This document shows, in pieces, positions 34,328-43,148 of a DNA stretch of 64,000 nt; position 1 is the first letter of the stretch, and each line of letters starts with the position of its first letter. The DNA comes from Rhizobium cauense (lineage in GTDB: Bacteria > Pseudomonadota > Alphaproteobacteria > Rhizobiales > Rhizobiaceae). Where the stretch lies: NCBI RefSeq assembly GCF_019511525.1, contig NZ_JAEUAT010000025.1, positions 1 through 64,000 of the forward strand, written 5' to 3'. The notes beneath the pieces were generated by a model. It was not told the DNA's origin, did not search any database, and worked only from the letters and a program-made list of their open reading frames with translations. The translations under genes were made by a program, and so were the position numbers.

Positions 34328-35154
34328 GAGAGCCCCCGCCGCTGCGGCACGCCTACGTCACTCTTGTCACCAACAACGACTACGCGATGGGCGCAAAGGC
34401 ACTCGCGACATCATTGCGCCGCACCGGCACTTCCGCCGACATCGTCGTCCTCCATACGGCGGGCGCCGATCAGGGCCACCTGTCCCCGCTCCTGCAATTC
34501 GGCTGCCGGCTCGTGCAGGTCGATCATCTGCCGCTGTCGGCTGAATTCAACGAGCGCCACGCTCGATCCAACCTGCACGCCAGCGCCCCCTTCACGAAGG
34601 GACGTAAGCCGGCGTTTCACTCGCCGCTCGATAATTTCTGCAAGCTGCGCCTATGGGAGCTGACCGAGTACAGCAGCTGCGTCTTCATCGACGCGGATGC
34701 GATCGTGCTGCGCAATATCGACAAGCTCTTCCTCTATCCGGAGTTCTCCGCCGCCCCGAATGTCTACGAGACCCTGGCCGACTTCCATCGAATGAACTCA
34801 GGCGTGTTCGTCGCTCGCCCATCCGGTGATATGTTCGGGCGGATGTTGGAGCGACTGGACCAGCCTGACATGTTCTGGAAGCGGACAGATCAGACATTTC
34901 TGCAGGCTTTTTTCCCGGATTGGCACGGACTGCCGGTCTATTTCAACATGCTCCAGTACGTATGGTTCACCATGCCCAAGCTTTGGGACTGGCGAAGCAT
35001 TTCTGTCCTGCACTACCAGTACGAGAAACCGTGGGAGACGAATCACCCCAAGGCCGAGAAACTCCGGCCGCTGATCGACCTGTGGCACGCATTCTATGCC
35101 GGCGATGATCTGCCGGATATCTCGGCAATGGCCAATCCGGAAGAGGCAGCATGA
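34324..35154 (+). CDS. sqdD: SqdD-like glycosyltransferase (GT8/glycogenin type)
   Basis: The 276-residue protein resembles glycogenin-type transferases: AYVTLVTNNDYAMGAKALA at the N-terminus, the metal-binding DxD in CVFIDADAIVLRNID (~residue 125), and FHRMNSGVFVARPS. In Rhodobacter and Sinorhizobium the homologous gene lies between sqdB and sqdC and is thought to transfer sulfoquinovose to diacylglycerol. The ATGA overlaps on both sides support co-translation. Confidence 0.9.
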   Translation: MREPPPLRHAYVTLVTNNDYAMGAKALATSLRRTGTSADIVVLHTAGADQGHLSPLLQFGCRLVQVDHLPLSAEFNERHARSNLHASAPFTKGRKPAFHSPLDNFCKLRLWELTEYSSCVFIDADAIVLRNIDKLFLYPEFSAAPNVYETLADFHRMNSGVFVARPSGDMFGRMLERLDQPDMFWKRTDQTFLQAFFPDWHGLPVYFNMLQYVWFTMPKLWDWRSISVLHYQYEKPWETNHPKAEKLRPLIDLWHAFYAGDDLPDISAMANPEEAA

Positions 35155-36035
35155 AGGTACTGGTATCGGGGGGAACAGGTCTCGTCGGACGCTATATCGT
35201 CGAGGAACTGCTCGCCGCCGGATATACTGTGATCATCGGCGGCCGCCACGCACCTCTGCCGCGCTTCTTTTCGCGCCCCGTCGAATTCGCCCCGCTCTCG
35301 CTCGATCCGGCGCGCGACCATATCGAAGCCTTCGACGACGCCTATTTCTTCGTGCACTGCGCCTTCCACCATCTGCCGGGAAAATACCGCGGCGGTGAAG
35401 GCGATGATCCCGCGACCTTCAGACGCTTCAACCTCGACGGCAGCGTCCGGCTCTTCGAAGCGGCCAAGCGTGCAGGCACGCGGCGCTGCGTCTTCATTTC
35501 CAGCCGCGCCGCCTATGGCGAGCACACGCCGGGAACCATGCTGACGGAGGGAATGCCCGCCAAACCCGAGACCCTCTACGGTCAGGTCAAACTGGATGCG
35601 GAGCGCAGCCTGGCGCATCTTGCAGCGCCGGGTTTTGTGACAGCGAGCCTGCGACTGACGGGGGTTTACGGCAACCTTCGCCCCAACAAGTGGGATAAGC
35701 TGATCGAAGACTACCTCGCAGGCCGCCCCCTGCCCTCACGAGCGGGAACCGAAGTCCACGGGCAGGATGTCGGCAAGGCCGTGCGGCTGATGCTCGAGGC
35801 CGAACCAGCACGCATCTCGGGGGAGACCTTCAACGTCTCGGACATCGCCCTGGATAGCTGGGATATCCTGGAGCCCATCCGCTGGGAACGCGACTGTGTG
35901 AACAGGCTGCCGCTGGCTGCCGACAAATCGGTGCTCACTCCAATGGATACTGCAAAAATTCGCGCGCTCGGTTGGTCGCCAGGCGGGATGCCTTTGTTCG
36001 AGGAAACGATGCACGCGCTAGCCACAGGCAAATAG
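35151..36035 (+). CDS. sqdC: SqdC-like NAD(P)-dependent oxidoreductase
   Basis: The 294-residue SDR-family protein begins KVLVSGGTGLVGRYIVEELL and has the Ser/Tyr-Lys active site as VFISSRAAYGEH and ETLYGQVKLDAERS. In Rhodobacter sphaeroides loss of sqdC leads to accumulation of sulfoquinovosyl-1-O-dihydroxyacetone, so it acts late in SQDG synthesis. It is the last clear member of the sqdBDC operon. Confidence 0.9.
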   Translation: MKVLVSGGTGLVGRYIVEELLAAGYTVIIGGRHAPLPRFFSRPVEFAPLSLDPARDHIEAFDDAYFFVHCAFHHLPGKYRGGEGDDPATFRRFNLDGSVRLFEAAKRAGTRRCVFISSRAAYGEHTPGTMLTEGMPAKPETLYGQVKLDAERSLAHLAAPGFVTASLRLTGVYGNLRPNKWDKLIEDYLAGRPLPSRAGTEVHGQDVGKAVRLMLEAEPARISGETFNVSDIALDSWDILEPIRWERDCVNRLPLAADKSVLTPMDTAKIRALGWSPGGMPLFEETMHALATGK

Positions 36036-36110
36036 CGCCGGGCAATCGGCACAGGCCCACGCAAGCCTGAAGTTGCAGACTTCCACGGACAGTGCAATCC
36101 GGAGGATAGT

Positions 36111-36842
36111 ATGCAAGCCAGTTCCGCATCCGCGCTCAACATCCTGCGCAACGTCTATTCGGCCGATAACCTCAACACGTCGACCGACAGCACCGGCAGC
36201 GTGCGCCTGAAGATACTTCAGAATTCGGCGAAGGCACTGGAAAGCCTGCGCGAAAACATGACGACATCGGCCGAAGCGGCCAAGAGCCGCGCGGCGCGCA
36301 AGCTCGAGGAAGCCAAGCAGCAGTTGGAGATGCTGAAGAGCGGTGGCTACCCGCCTGAGGTCGTGGCACGACTGGCGGCTGAACTTGCCCATAAGATCAG
36401 CGCCGCGGCGGCGGAATTCGCCTCCGCGGTTGCAGCCAGCGCAACGAACATCGCGTCTGCGGCAAATGCTGCCGTTGCGGCCACCGATACGGGAGCGCCC
36501 GAAACGGATGTCGCAACCGATGCGACCACCTCAGCCACAACAATATCCTCGGAAGATACCACGAGCAGCACTGCGGAGGCGGACGAACCTGACGGCGCGA
36601 CGCCGGCGCGCAACGCCTACCAGAGCATCGTTGAAGATGGCAAACAGGCATCCGCCGGCATCTCAGCCGAGGATCGCAAGACGATGGAAGAGTTCAAGTC
36701 CATCCTGCAGGAAGTTCGTCACCTGATGGACAAGGCAATGCGCGACCTGCGCGCCGGAAACACCCAATCGGGTTCAGGCATGGCCTATCCGCTCGATGGA
36801 GAGGCTGGCAACTCGGCCATACCGAGCAGCATCACGATCTGA
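36111..36842 (+). CDS. Ala-rich hypothetical protein with coiled-coil potential
   Basis: ATG 36111 has a good GGAGGATAGT site. The 243-residue product lacks a signal peptide. Residues ~30-80 (SAKALESLRENMTTSAEAAK, then RKLEEAKQQLEMLKSG) are heptad-like and probably helical. Residues ~90-165 are Ala/Thr/Ser-rich and acidic. Residues ~165-215 form another helical stretch (RKTMEEFKSILQEVRHLMDK). I recognise no family. It lies 75 bp after sqdC on the same strand and may be read with it, but nothing links it to sulfolipid. Confidence 0.7.
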   Translation: MQASSASALNILRNVYSADNLNTSTDSTGSVRLKILQNSAKALESLRENMTTSAEAAKSRAARKLEEAKQQLEMLKSGGYPPEVVARLAAELAHKISAAAAEFASAVAASATNIASAANAAVAATDTGAPETDVATDATTSATTISSEDTTSSTAEADEPDGATPARNAYQSIVEDGKQASAGISAEDRKTMEEFKSILQEVRHLMDKAMRDLRAGNTQSGSGMAYPLDGEAGNSAIPSSITI

Positions 36843-36927
36843 CATTTCTGGCTCGGACAGGCCGGCAAAGGTCGCATAGTCCCGTTGAAATGCTCAACAG
36901 GCCCACTATGGTCTGCTGAAAACAGCG

Positions 36928-37524
36928 ATGGACCGCATGACTCTGAAAGAACTGAAAGCCGAAATGCGTGCCGGACGGCTCGCGCTACGCGACGCGATAC
37001 CGGAAGACGTTCGCATCGAGATGAGCCTCGCCATGGCCGAGCATGCCGGTGAGGCAGTTGCCTTCGAACCCGGCACTATTGTCTCAGGTTTCCTGCCTAT
37101 CCGCTCAGAAGCTGACATCCGGCCGCTTCTCGCCCGCTTCCAGGCACGTGGCGCACGCCTGTGCGTGCCCGCCATCCTTGATAAGCAGACGATCGTGTTT
37201 CGAGAGCTCGTGCGTGGCGCACCGTTGGTCAACACCGGCTTCGGCACCTCGGGGCCACCGGCGGATGCCGCCGTGCTCGATCCCGAGATCATGCTGGTGC
37301 CCCTCTCCGCCTTCGACAACCGCGGCCACCGCATCGGCTACGGCGCCGGCTATTATGACCGTGCCATCGAGCGTTTGCGGCAAAAAGGCCTGCATCCCAA
37401 GCTGATCGGCATTGCATTCGACTGCCAGGAAGTGGCACATGTGCCCGACGAGCCGCACGATGTCAGCCTGGACGCCCTTCTGACAGAAAGCGGGCTGCGC
37501 TTTTTTGCCTCTTGGATTGGATAG
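36928..37524 (+). CDS. 5-formyltetrahydrofolate cyclo-ligase
   Basis: The 198-residue enzyme converts 5-formyl-THF to 5,10-methenyl-THF with ATP. It has the N-terminal LKAEMRAGRLALRDAI, the substrate loop IVSGFLPIRSEADIRPLL, and the conserved C-terminal phosphate/Mg motif VPLSAFDNRGHRIGYGAGYYD. ATG 36937 is an alternative start. It is followed two bases later by a YmdB-type gene. No 6S RNA-like fold was found in the short gap upstream, where that RNA often lies in proteobacteria. Confidence 0.93.
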   Translation: MDRMTLKELKAEMRAGRLALRDAIPEDVRIEMSLAMAEHAGEAVAFEPGTIVSGFLPIRSEADIRPLLARFQARGARLCVPAILDKQTIVFRELVRGAPLVNTGFGTSGPPADAAVLDPEIMLVPLSAFDNRGHRIGYGAGYYDRAIERLRQKGLHPKLIGIAFDCQEVAHVPDEPHDVSLDALLTESGLRFFASWIG

Positions 37525-37526
37525 CA

Positions 37527-38351
37527 ATGCGACTGCTTTTTCTGGGTGACATGGTGGGTAAGACCGGACGCACTGCCGTCTGGAACCGCCTCCCCGGCCT
37601 CATTTCCGACCTGAAGCTCGATTTCGTCGTGGTCAACGGCGAGAACGCCGCCGGCGGTTTTGGCATCACCGAGGATATCTTCCTTGAGACGATCAACGCC
37701 GGCGCCGATGTCGTCACGACAGGCAACCACGTCTGGGATCAGAAGGAAGCGGTCGCCTTTGCCGGACGTCACGACCAGTTCCTGCGACCCGCCAACTACC
37801 CACAGGGCACTCCCGGCCGCGGCTCAGGGCTTTTCTATGCCCGCAACGGCGCACGCGTCCTTGTCGCCAACGTCATGGGCCGGGTCTTCATGCATCCTGA
37901 ACTCGACGACCCCTTCAAGTCAGCCGAGGCGATCCTGGATGCCTGCCCCCTCAAGGAGCAGGCGGATGCGATCATCTTCGACTTCCATGCAGAAGCGACG
38001 AGCGAGAAACAGTGCTTCGGCCATTTCGTCGACGGCCGCGCCAGCTTCGTCGTGGGCACCCACACGCATGTGCCGACGGCCGACCACCAGATCCTGAATG
38101 GCGGCACCGCCTATATGTCGGACGCCGGCATGTGCGGCGACTACGACAGCTCGCTCGGCATGGACAAGGAGGAGCCGCTCAACCGGTTCATCTCCAAGAT
38201 GCCGAAGGGCCGCATGGAAGCGGCTACCGGTCCTGCCACGATCTGCGGCGTCGGCGTCGAGATATCGGATGCGACCGGGCTCGCTGAGAAGATCGCTCCG
38301 CTGCGCCTTGGTCCTCGCCTTGCCGAGACCATTCCGGAGTTTTGGCGCTAG
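37527..38351 (+). CDS. YmdB/TIGR00282-family metallophosphoesterase
   Basis: The start at 37527 gives MRLLFLGDMVGKTGRTAVW, two bases after the cyclo-ligase stop. The 274-residue protein shows the family's dinuclear-metal motifs: GDMVG (Asp), NGENAAGGFG, TTGNHVWDQKE, IIFDFHAEATSEK and VGTHTHVPTAD. YmdB in Bacillus hydrolyses cyclic AMP-type nucleotides in vitro and affects biofilm; substrate in this organism is not known. Confidence 0.92.
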   Translation: MRLLFLGDMVGKTGRTAVWNRLPGLISDLKLDFVVVNGENAAGGFGITEDIFLETINAGADVVTTGNHVWDQKEAVAFAGRHDQFLRPANYPQGTPGRGSGLFYARNGARVLVANVMGRVFMHPELDDPFKSAEAILDACPLKEQADAIIFDFHAEATSEKQCFGHFVDGRASFVVGTHTHVPTADHQILNGGTAYMSDAGMCGDYDSSLGMDKEEPLNRFISKMPKGRMEAATGPATICGVGVEISDATGLAEKIAPLRLGPRLAETIPEFWR

Positions 38352-38470
38352 CGTAGGCAGGTGCCCGCCATGACGCAAAAGTGAGCAGCGGCTCCAGATT
38401 TCAACTGGACCGCTGCGGCGCCTTGCCGCATCCTCCCGAGCCTACCCGTGAGAGCGCTGGAGGAAGTGGC

Positions 38471-39307
38471 ATGAAGCCGCGTTTTCTTGTTTTCGCAATC
38501 GCCTGCCTGATGGTCCTGGTTGCCGCGGAAGCAGCCGTCACCCAGGAGGAACGCCGAAACGTCAGCCAGTGCCAGGCAATCGCCCAGTCGGTGCCGCAAG
38601 CGACCTTCGTCAGTTTCTCCGGTCAAGCAACCGTTGCCGTCACTGGCACCACCGACGGAACGGTGACAATGACCTACATCGGGCATTCCACTTTCCTTAT
38701 CGAAACGCCGGGTGGCGTAACCATCGCGACCGACTACAGCGGCTGGTATTCGCCGCCACGTGTACCGATGGTCGTCACCATGAACCGCGCCCATTCCTCG
38801 CACTATAGCTTGGTGACCGACCCCGCCATCAAATACGTACTTCATGGATGGAGCGACGTGCCGGGCGAAAAGGCCAAGGTCAACCTCGTGGTCGGCGATA
38901 CCTACATCCGCAACGTCACGACCGATATCAGGGGCGGCTTCGGCGCGCAGCAGCAGGATGGGAACTCGATCTTCATCTTCGAGGTGGCCGGCCTCTGCAT
39001 CGGTCATCTCGGCCATCTCCACTATGAACTGACCGAAGCGCACTATTCCGAGATCGGCAGGCTGGATGTGGTCATGGTTCCGGTGGACGGAGGTCTCACA
39101 ATGGGCTCAGACAGCATGAGCCGGGTTATCAAGCGCCTGCGCGCCTCCCTTATCCTGCCGATGCATCAGCCAAGGCCGCTGCCAAGTTTCCTGTCGATGT
39201 TCGGCCCCGATTTCGACATCAGCAATGCTCCGACGAACACGATCACAGTTTCCCTGCAGACCTTACCGAAGAAGCCATTGATCTTCGTCGCCAGCGGCAT
39301 GCAGTAG
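38471..39307 (+). CDS. Exported metallo-beta-lactamase-fold protein with altered metal ligands
   Basis: ATG 38471 has AGGAAG ahead. The 278-residue product has a signal peptide (FLVFAIACLMVLVAAEAAV) and a UlaG/YtkL-type fold: MTYIGHSTFLIETPGGVTI, then VTMNRAHSSHYS where the family has VTHxHxDH, GHLGHLHYEL where it has HAGD, VPVDGG and LPMHQPRPLP. So the first His of HxHxDH is Arg, its Asp is Ser and the later Asp is His, while other ligands remain. It may bind one metal or none. A palindrome (39310-39329) follows its stop. Confidence 0.75.
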   Translation: MKPRFLVFAIACLMVLVAAEAAVTQEERRNVSQCQAIAQSVPQATFVSFSGQATVAVTGTTDGTVTMTYIGHSTFLIETPGGVTIATDYSGWYSPPRVPMVVTMNRAHSSHYSLVTDPAIKYVLHGWSDVPGEKAKVNLVVGDTYIRNVTTDIRGGFGAQQQDGNSIFIFEVAGLCIGHLGHLHYELTEAHYSEIGRLDVVMVPVDGGLTMGSDSMSRVIKRLRASLILPMHQPRPLPSFLSMFGPDFDISNAPTNTITVSLQTLPKKPLIFVASGMQ

Positions 39308-39309
39308 AA

Positions 39310-39329
39310 GACCCGGCTGGCACCGGGTC
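39310..39329. terminator. Possible bidirectional terminator hairpin
   Basis: GACCCGG and CCGGGTC pair around a six-base loop between the convergent metallo-beta-lactamase-fold and FMN split-barrel genes. No T-run follows on either strand, so function is uncertain. Confidence 0.4.
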
Positions 39330-39337
39330 TGCCATTC

Positions 39338-39841
39338 CTAGGCAAATTGCAGATGCTGCCGGATGCCGACGTCGGGCATCTTGTCGTCATCGAGATTGGC
39401 CTTGGCGATTTCCCAGCCGAACTTCAGTTTGCTCCCCGTCGAAACCCAGATCTCGGCATCGTCGACGTGCATGGCAAGCATTGTCAGTTTCGGATCCTTC
39501 TTGCCGTCCTCATACCAGGCGGCGACGACGGAGTTCCAAAATTCATCGATCTTTGACGGATCCGGCCGCACCTCGATCTTGCCGGCGAGGCATGCGTGAT
39601 AGTCGTGATCCTTGCCGACCACGCAGAAATGCGCTCTTGTGCCCGGCTTGATGGCACGCGCGATCTCAGCATCAGATTTCGTGTAGAACCATATCGTGTT
39701 CGTCTTCGGGTCGGCATTCGGCGCCATCGGCTGCATATGCATGTCCGCTCCATCCACGCCGAGCATTCCCGCATGAATGTCGTTCACCTGATCCCAGAGA
39801 TGGCGTGCCGGGTGTTCCCGCGCCTCGTTGAAACTAGCCAT
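39338..39841 (-). CDS. Pyridoxamine-5'-phosphate-oxidase-like FMN split-barrel protein
   Basis: ATG 39841 follows AAGGAAG; the longer upstream frame is a shadow of the yebC promoter region. The 167-residue protein is of the 'general stress protein 26' type: ARHLWDQVNDIHAGMLGV, TIWFYTKSDAEIARAI, RAHFCVVGKDHDYHACLAGKI and AEIWVSTGSKLKFGWEIAKA. The family binds flavin or haem-like cofactors; the reaction is not known. It is divergent from yebC. Confidence 0.85.
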   Translation of the reverse strand: MASFNEAREHPARHLWDQVNDIHAGMLGVDGADMHMQPMAPNADPKTNTIWFYTKSDAEIARAIKPGTRAHFCVVGKDHDYHACLAGKIEVRPDPSKIDEFWNSVVAAWYEDGKKDPKLTMLAMHVDDAEIWVSTGSKLKFGWEIAKANLDDDKMPDVGIRQHLQFA

Positions 39842-40015
39842 AGCACTTCCTTCCTTTTCGAGGGTCCGTGCTTTGAAACGCCAGCTTCCAGCCTTTGTTC
39901 CGCCATTCCGGGTGCGGACACGACTGGCGGAACGAAGCCGTTTTCCCTTGAATACGGCCGATTTCGCTCTTATAAGGCGGCCCATTCCTAACAATAAGAC
40001 GTGAACAGGGGTGCC

Positions 40016-40762
40016 ATGGCTGGCCATTCACAGTTTAAAAACATCATGCATCGCAAGGGCCGTCAGGATGCCGTGCGATCGAAAATGTTCTCCAAGCTCG
40101 CACGCGAAATCACCGTTGCCGCCAAGGCCGGTCTACCCGACCCTTCGATGAACGCGCGCCTGCGCCTGGCGATCCAGAACGCCAAGGCTCAGTCCATGCC
40201 GAAGGACAACATCGACCGCGCCATCAAGAAGGCAGCCGGCGCAGACGGCGAGAACTATGATGAAGTCCGTTACGAGGGTTATGGCCCGGGCGGCACCGCG
40301 ATCATCGTCGAGGCCCTGACCGACAACCGCAACCGCACCGCCTCCAACGTCCGCTCGATCTTTACGAAGGCCGGTGGCGCGCTCGGCGAAACCGGCTCGG
40401 TTTCCTTCTCCTTCGACCACGTCGGCGAGATCACCTACAAGCTTGCCGCGGGCGATGCCGACAAGGTGATGGAAGCTGCCATCGAAGCCGGTGCCGACGA
40501 CGTCGAAACCGATGAAGAAGGCCACTACATCACGACCGGCTTTGAATCGCTGAGTGAGGTCGCCAAAGCCCTCGAAGCCACACTCGGCGAAGCGGAAACC
40601 GTCAAAGCCGTCTGGCGCGCCCAGAACAACGTGCCTGTCGACGAGGAACGCGCTCAGTCGCTGCTGAAGCTCATTGACAGCCTCGAAGACGACGATGACG
40701 TTCAGAACGTCTACTCGAATTTCGAAGTTGACGAAGAAGTTCTGGCCAAGCTTTCGGCCTGA
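40016..40762 (+). CDS. yebC: YebC/PmpR-family transcriptional regulator or translation factor
   Basis: The 248-residue product begins MAGHSQFKNIMHRKGRQDAV, the family signature, with AGG GGTG ahead of the start. It also has LRLAIQNAKAQSMPKDNIDR, YEGYGPGGTAIIVEALTDN and GGALGETGSVSFSF. YebC proteins bind DNA and, in recent work, ribosomes. In many proteobacteria yebC adjoins ruvC; here about 13 kb separates them. A strong terminator follows. Confidence 0.95.
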   Translation: MAGHSQFKNIMHRKGRQDAVRSKMFSKLAREITVAAKAGLPDPSMNARLRLAIQNAKAQSMPKDNIDRAIKKAAGADGENYDEVRYEGYGPGGTAIIVEALTDNRNRTASNVRSIFTKAGGALGETGSVSFSFDHVGEITYKLAAGDADKVMEAAIEAGADDVETDEEGHYITTGFESLSEVAKALEATLGEAETVKAVWRAQNNVPVDEERAQSLLKLIDSLEDDDDVQNVYSNFEVDEEVLAKLSA

Positions 40763-40783
40763 TTGATCTCCCGCATTTCCTGC

Positions 40784-40824
40784 AAAGCCGGCCGTGGAAA
40801 CTCGGCCGGCTTTGCTGTTTTTGC
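40784..40824 (+). terminator. Rho-independent terminator of yebC
   Basis: AAAGCCGGCCG (40784-40794) pairs perfectly with CGGCCGGCTTT (40803-40813) and is followed by GCTGTTTTTG. It is 21 bp after the yebC stop codon. Confidence 0.88.
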
Positions 40825-40982
40825 CCGCCTGTTCACATCCACCGATCGATCGGTCACACGTTCGTTATCCCCGGCCCGCCATTAATATCTCGGTAACCCT
40901 CTCCGACTTGAATGCGGCGCGTTCGCTCCAGCCGGTCTGTCCCAGGCCAGCGTCTCTCACACTCTCGGCGGGGAAAAATGCC

Positions 40983-41471
40983 ATGAAAAGAACAGCTCTC
41001 CTACTCTCTCTCACAGTCGTCGGCACGTTTTCCGCCAATGCGCAGCCGACAATGGTCAAGCAGTTCGAGGATTGGGGTGTCTATTCCTACAGCAAGGGCG
41101 GGGAGACGGTGTGCTATTTGCTGACAGTCCCGACAACCAAGCAACCGGCAAGCGTCGATCACGGCACCAACTTCTTCGTCATCGGTCAGGCGCCGGGCGC
41201 AGGATACGAACCGCAGGCAATCATGGGCTACGAATTGAAGCCGGGATCGCGGGTGAAGGTCGCAATCGGCGACAAGACGTTCGCGATGTTCACCAGAGGC
41301 AAGTCTGCCTGGGTACTCGAAGAGTCTCGCGAGCCCGACGTCATCAGCGCCATGCGCTCCGGTAGTGACATGACCGTCGAAGCGGTCTCCCAGCGCGGTA
41401 CGGCGACCACCTATACCTACTCCTTGAACGGGGTGACCGCAGCTCTCAAGCGCATGGCATCCTGCAACTAA
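40983..41471 (+). CDS. Invasion-associated locus B (IalB)-like exported protein
   Basis: ATG 40983 starts a signal peptide (TALLLSLTVVGTFSANAQP). The mature part begins FEDWGVYSYSKGGETVCYLL, the pattern of IalB-family proteins of Rhizobiales, and ends with a Cys (RMASCN), which may pair with the early Cys. 162 residues is normal for the family. The role in free-living rhizobia is unknown; the name comes from Bartonella. It is three bases ahead of the SH3-like gene, so both are likely one operon. Confidence 0.75.
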   Translation: MKRTALLLSLTVVGTFSANAQPTMVKQFEDWGVYSYSKGGETVCYLLTVPTTKQPASVDHGTNFFVIGQAPGAGYEPQAIMGYELKPGSRVKVAIGDKTFAMFTRGKSAWVLEESREPDVISAMRSGSDMTVEAVSQRGTATTYTYSLNGVTAALKRMASCN

Positions 41472-41474
41472 GCC

Positions 41475-42047
41475 ATGACATCTCATCGATACTGCACGGC
41501 GCGTCGGATCGGCGTGCTGGCTGCCGGCTGCCTGCTCGGTGTGATTTACTCCAACTCTTCCTTTGCCAATCCAGCCCCGCAGCAGTCGATCAGGTCCGAC
41601 GGCTCGCCGGGGGGCGAAACGGGGCTTCGCGTGCCCCGTTTCGTTTCCTTGAAATCGAGGGAGGCACGCATGCGTGTCGGTCCCTCCCTCGATTACGCAA
41701 CGCAATGGATCTACCGGGTGCCAGGTCTGCCGTTGGAGATCATCGCCGAATACGACAACTGGCGTCAGGTGCGGGATTGCGATGGTGTTTCCGGATGGAT
41801 GCATCGCGCCCTGCTCTCCAGCAACCGGACCGCCCTGATTGGTCCGTGGATCACCTCGCCGGTACCAGTCCGCACCGCACCGCGCACTTCGGCCAGCACC
41901 GTTGCAAAGCTTGAGCCCCGTGTCCGGCTTGCCGTTCGCTCCTGCGACGGAACCTGGTGCCATGTCGAGATCACCGGCCATGATCTCGATGGCTTCATCA
42001 GGCAGTCTGCCCTGTGGGGTGTCTATCCTAACGAGAAGGTGATGTAG
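41475..42047 (+). CDS. Exported protein with bacterial SH3-like domains
   Basis: The 190-residue product has a signal peptide (GVLAAGCLLGVIYSNSSFAN) and two SH3-like repeats: SLKSREARMRVGPSLDYATQ to RQVRDCDGVSGWMHRALLS, and SPVPVRTAPRTSASTVAKLE to RSCDGTWCHVEITGHDLDGF. Such domains bind peptidoglycan or other surface partners. It is translated together with the IalB-like gene upstream and converges on the oxidase cluster. Confidence 0.85.
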   Translation: MTSHRYCTARRIGVLAAGCLLGVIYSNSSFANPAPQQSIRSDGSPGGETGLRVPRFVSLKSREARMRVGPSLDYATQWIYRVPGLPLEIIAEYDNWRQVRDCDGVSGWMHRALLSSNRTALIGPWITSPVPVRTAPRTSASTVAKLEPRVRLAVRSCDGTWCHVEITGHDLDGFIRQSALWGVYPNEKVM

Positions 42048-42067
42048 CCATTCCCTGATTGCACCAG

Positions 42068-42403
42068 TCAGGAACCGGCACCGCCGAGGAAAGTGAGCCT
42101 CGTAAAGATCGTATAGTGGGACTCGGATACCATCATCGCCACGAACACCAGCACCAGAAGCGGTGGGAGCAGTATTGCGTAGACGAGTGCCAGCCTTTCC
42201 CAGGCCATATGCATGAAGACGGCAACGATCAATCCCGCCTTCAGCATCATGAAGATGATGATGAGCGTCCAACGTGGATAGCCCTGGATGCCGAAGTAGT
42301 CCACCAGGTAAGAGAGGGTGCTGAGGACGAACAAGAATCCCCATACGACGAGGTATAGCCGGATCGGATGCTGCTGGGCGGAATGCGCTTGTGCCTGTGC
42401 CAT
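42068..42403 (-). CDS. Cytochrome oxidase subunit IV family protein
   Basis: The 111-residue protein has three membrane helices (LYLVVWGFLFVLSTLSYLVDYF, then LIIIFMMLKAGLIVAVFMHM with a conserved K and HM, then a third) and resembles the small CyoD/CaaD subunit IV. GAGG lies ahead of the start. It is the last gene of the oxidase operon, ten bases after subunit III. Confidence 0.85.
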   Translation of the reverse strand: MAQAQAHSAQQHPIRLYLVVWGFLFVLSTLSYLVDYFGIQGYPRWTLIIIFMMLKAGLIVAVFMHMAWERLALVYAILLPPLLVLVFVAMMVSESHYTIFTRLTFLGGAGS

Positions 42404-42412
42404 GATGCAACC

Positions 42413-43138
42413 TCACCACAAATAGAAGAACGCGAAAATGAAAACCCAGACGAGGTCGACGAAGTGCCAATAGAGGCCCATGATTTCGACGATCTCATAG
42501 TTGCCCTTGCGGCTGGTGAAAAAGCCTCGCCGGCCGGTGTCGAAGTCTCCACGCAAGACCTTGCGCGCGATAATCAGCAGGAAGATCACCCCGAAGGTCA
42601 CGTGGGTCCCGTGAAATCCGGTGATCATGAAGAAGGATGATCCGAACTGTGCCGCACCCCATGGGTTTTCCCAGGGGCGCACGCCTTCTGTGATCAGCTT
42701 CGTCCATTCGAAGGCCTGCATTCCGACAAAAGTGGCGCCAAGGATCGCGGTCAGAAACATCAGCGCTGCCGTCTTCCCTCGCTCGCGGCGATAACCGAAA
42801 TTGACCGCCATCGCCATCGTGCCGCTGCTGCTGATAAGAACAAAAGTCATGATCGCGATCAGGATCAGGGGAACGTTCTGGCCACCGATGTGAAGCGCAA
42901 AGACCTCGCTTGGATTGGGCCATGGAACTGGCGTCGACATTCGCGCGGTCATGTAGGCAAGCAGGAAACAGCCAAAGATGAAGGTGTCGCTGAGGAGAAA
43001 GATCCACATCATGGCCTTTCCCCAGGACACGTTCTTGAAGGCCCGTTGGTCCGAGGCAAAATCGGCCGCGACCCCACGCAGACCTCCGGGAGGATGTACC
43101 GCTACATCGTCAGTTTCCATTCGGGTCAGTTCAGCCAT
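42413..43138 (-). CDS. coxP: Cytochrome c oxidase subunit III (CoxP-like)
   Basis: The 241-residue membrane protein has the subunit III pattern: WIFLLSDTFIFGCFLLAYM, FEWTKLITEGVRPWENPWGA, SSFFMITGFHGTHVTFGVIF and GLYWHFVDLVWVFIFAFFYLW. The HGxHVxxG and WHFVDxVW motifs are typical of CyoC/CtaE. It supports proton uptake stability for subunit I. The assignment of the coxP name follows the order in Bradyrhizobium coxMNOP and is an inference. Confidence 0.9.
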   Translation of the reverse strand: MAELTRMETDDVAVHPPGGLRGVAADFASDQRAFKNVSWGKAMMWIFLLSDTFIFGCFLLAYMTARMSTPVPWPNPSEVFALHIGGQNVPLILIAIMTFVLISSSGTMAMAVNFGYRRERGKTAALMFLTAILGATFVGMQAFEWTKLITEGVRPWENPWGAAQFGSSFFMITGFHGTHVTFGVIFLLIIARKVLRGDFDTGRRGFFTSRKGNYEIVEIMGLYWHFVDLVWVFIFAFFYLW

Positions 43139-43148
43139 CGTCTACCCC

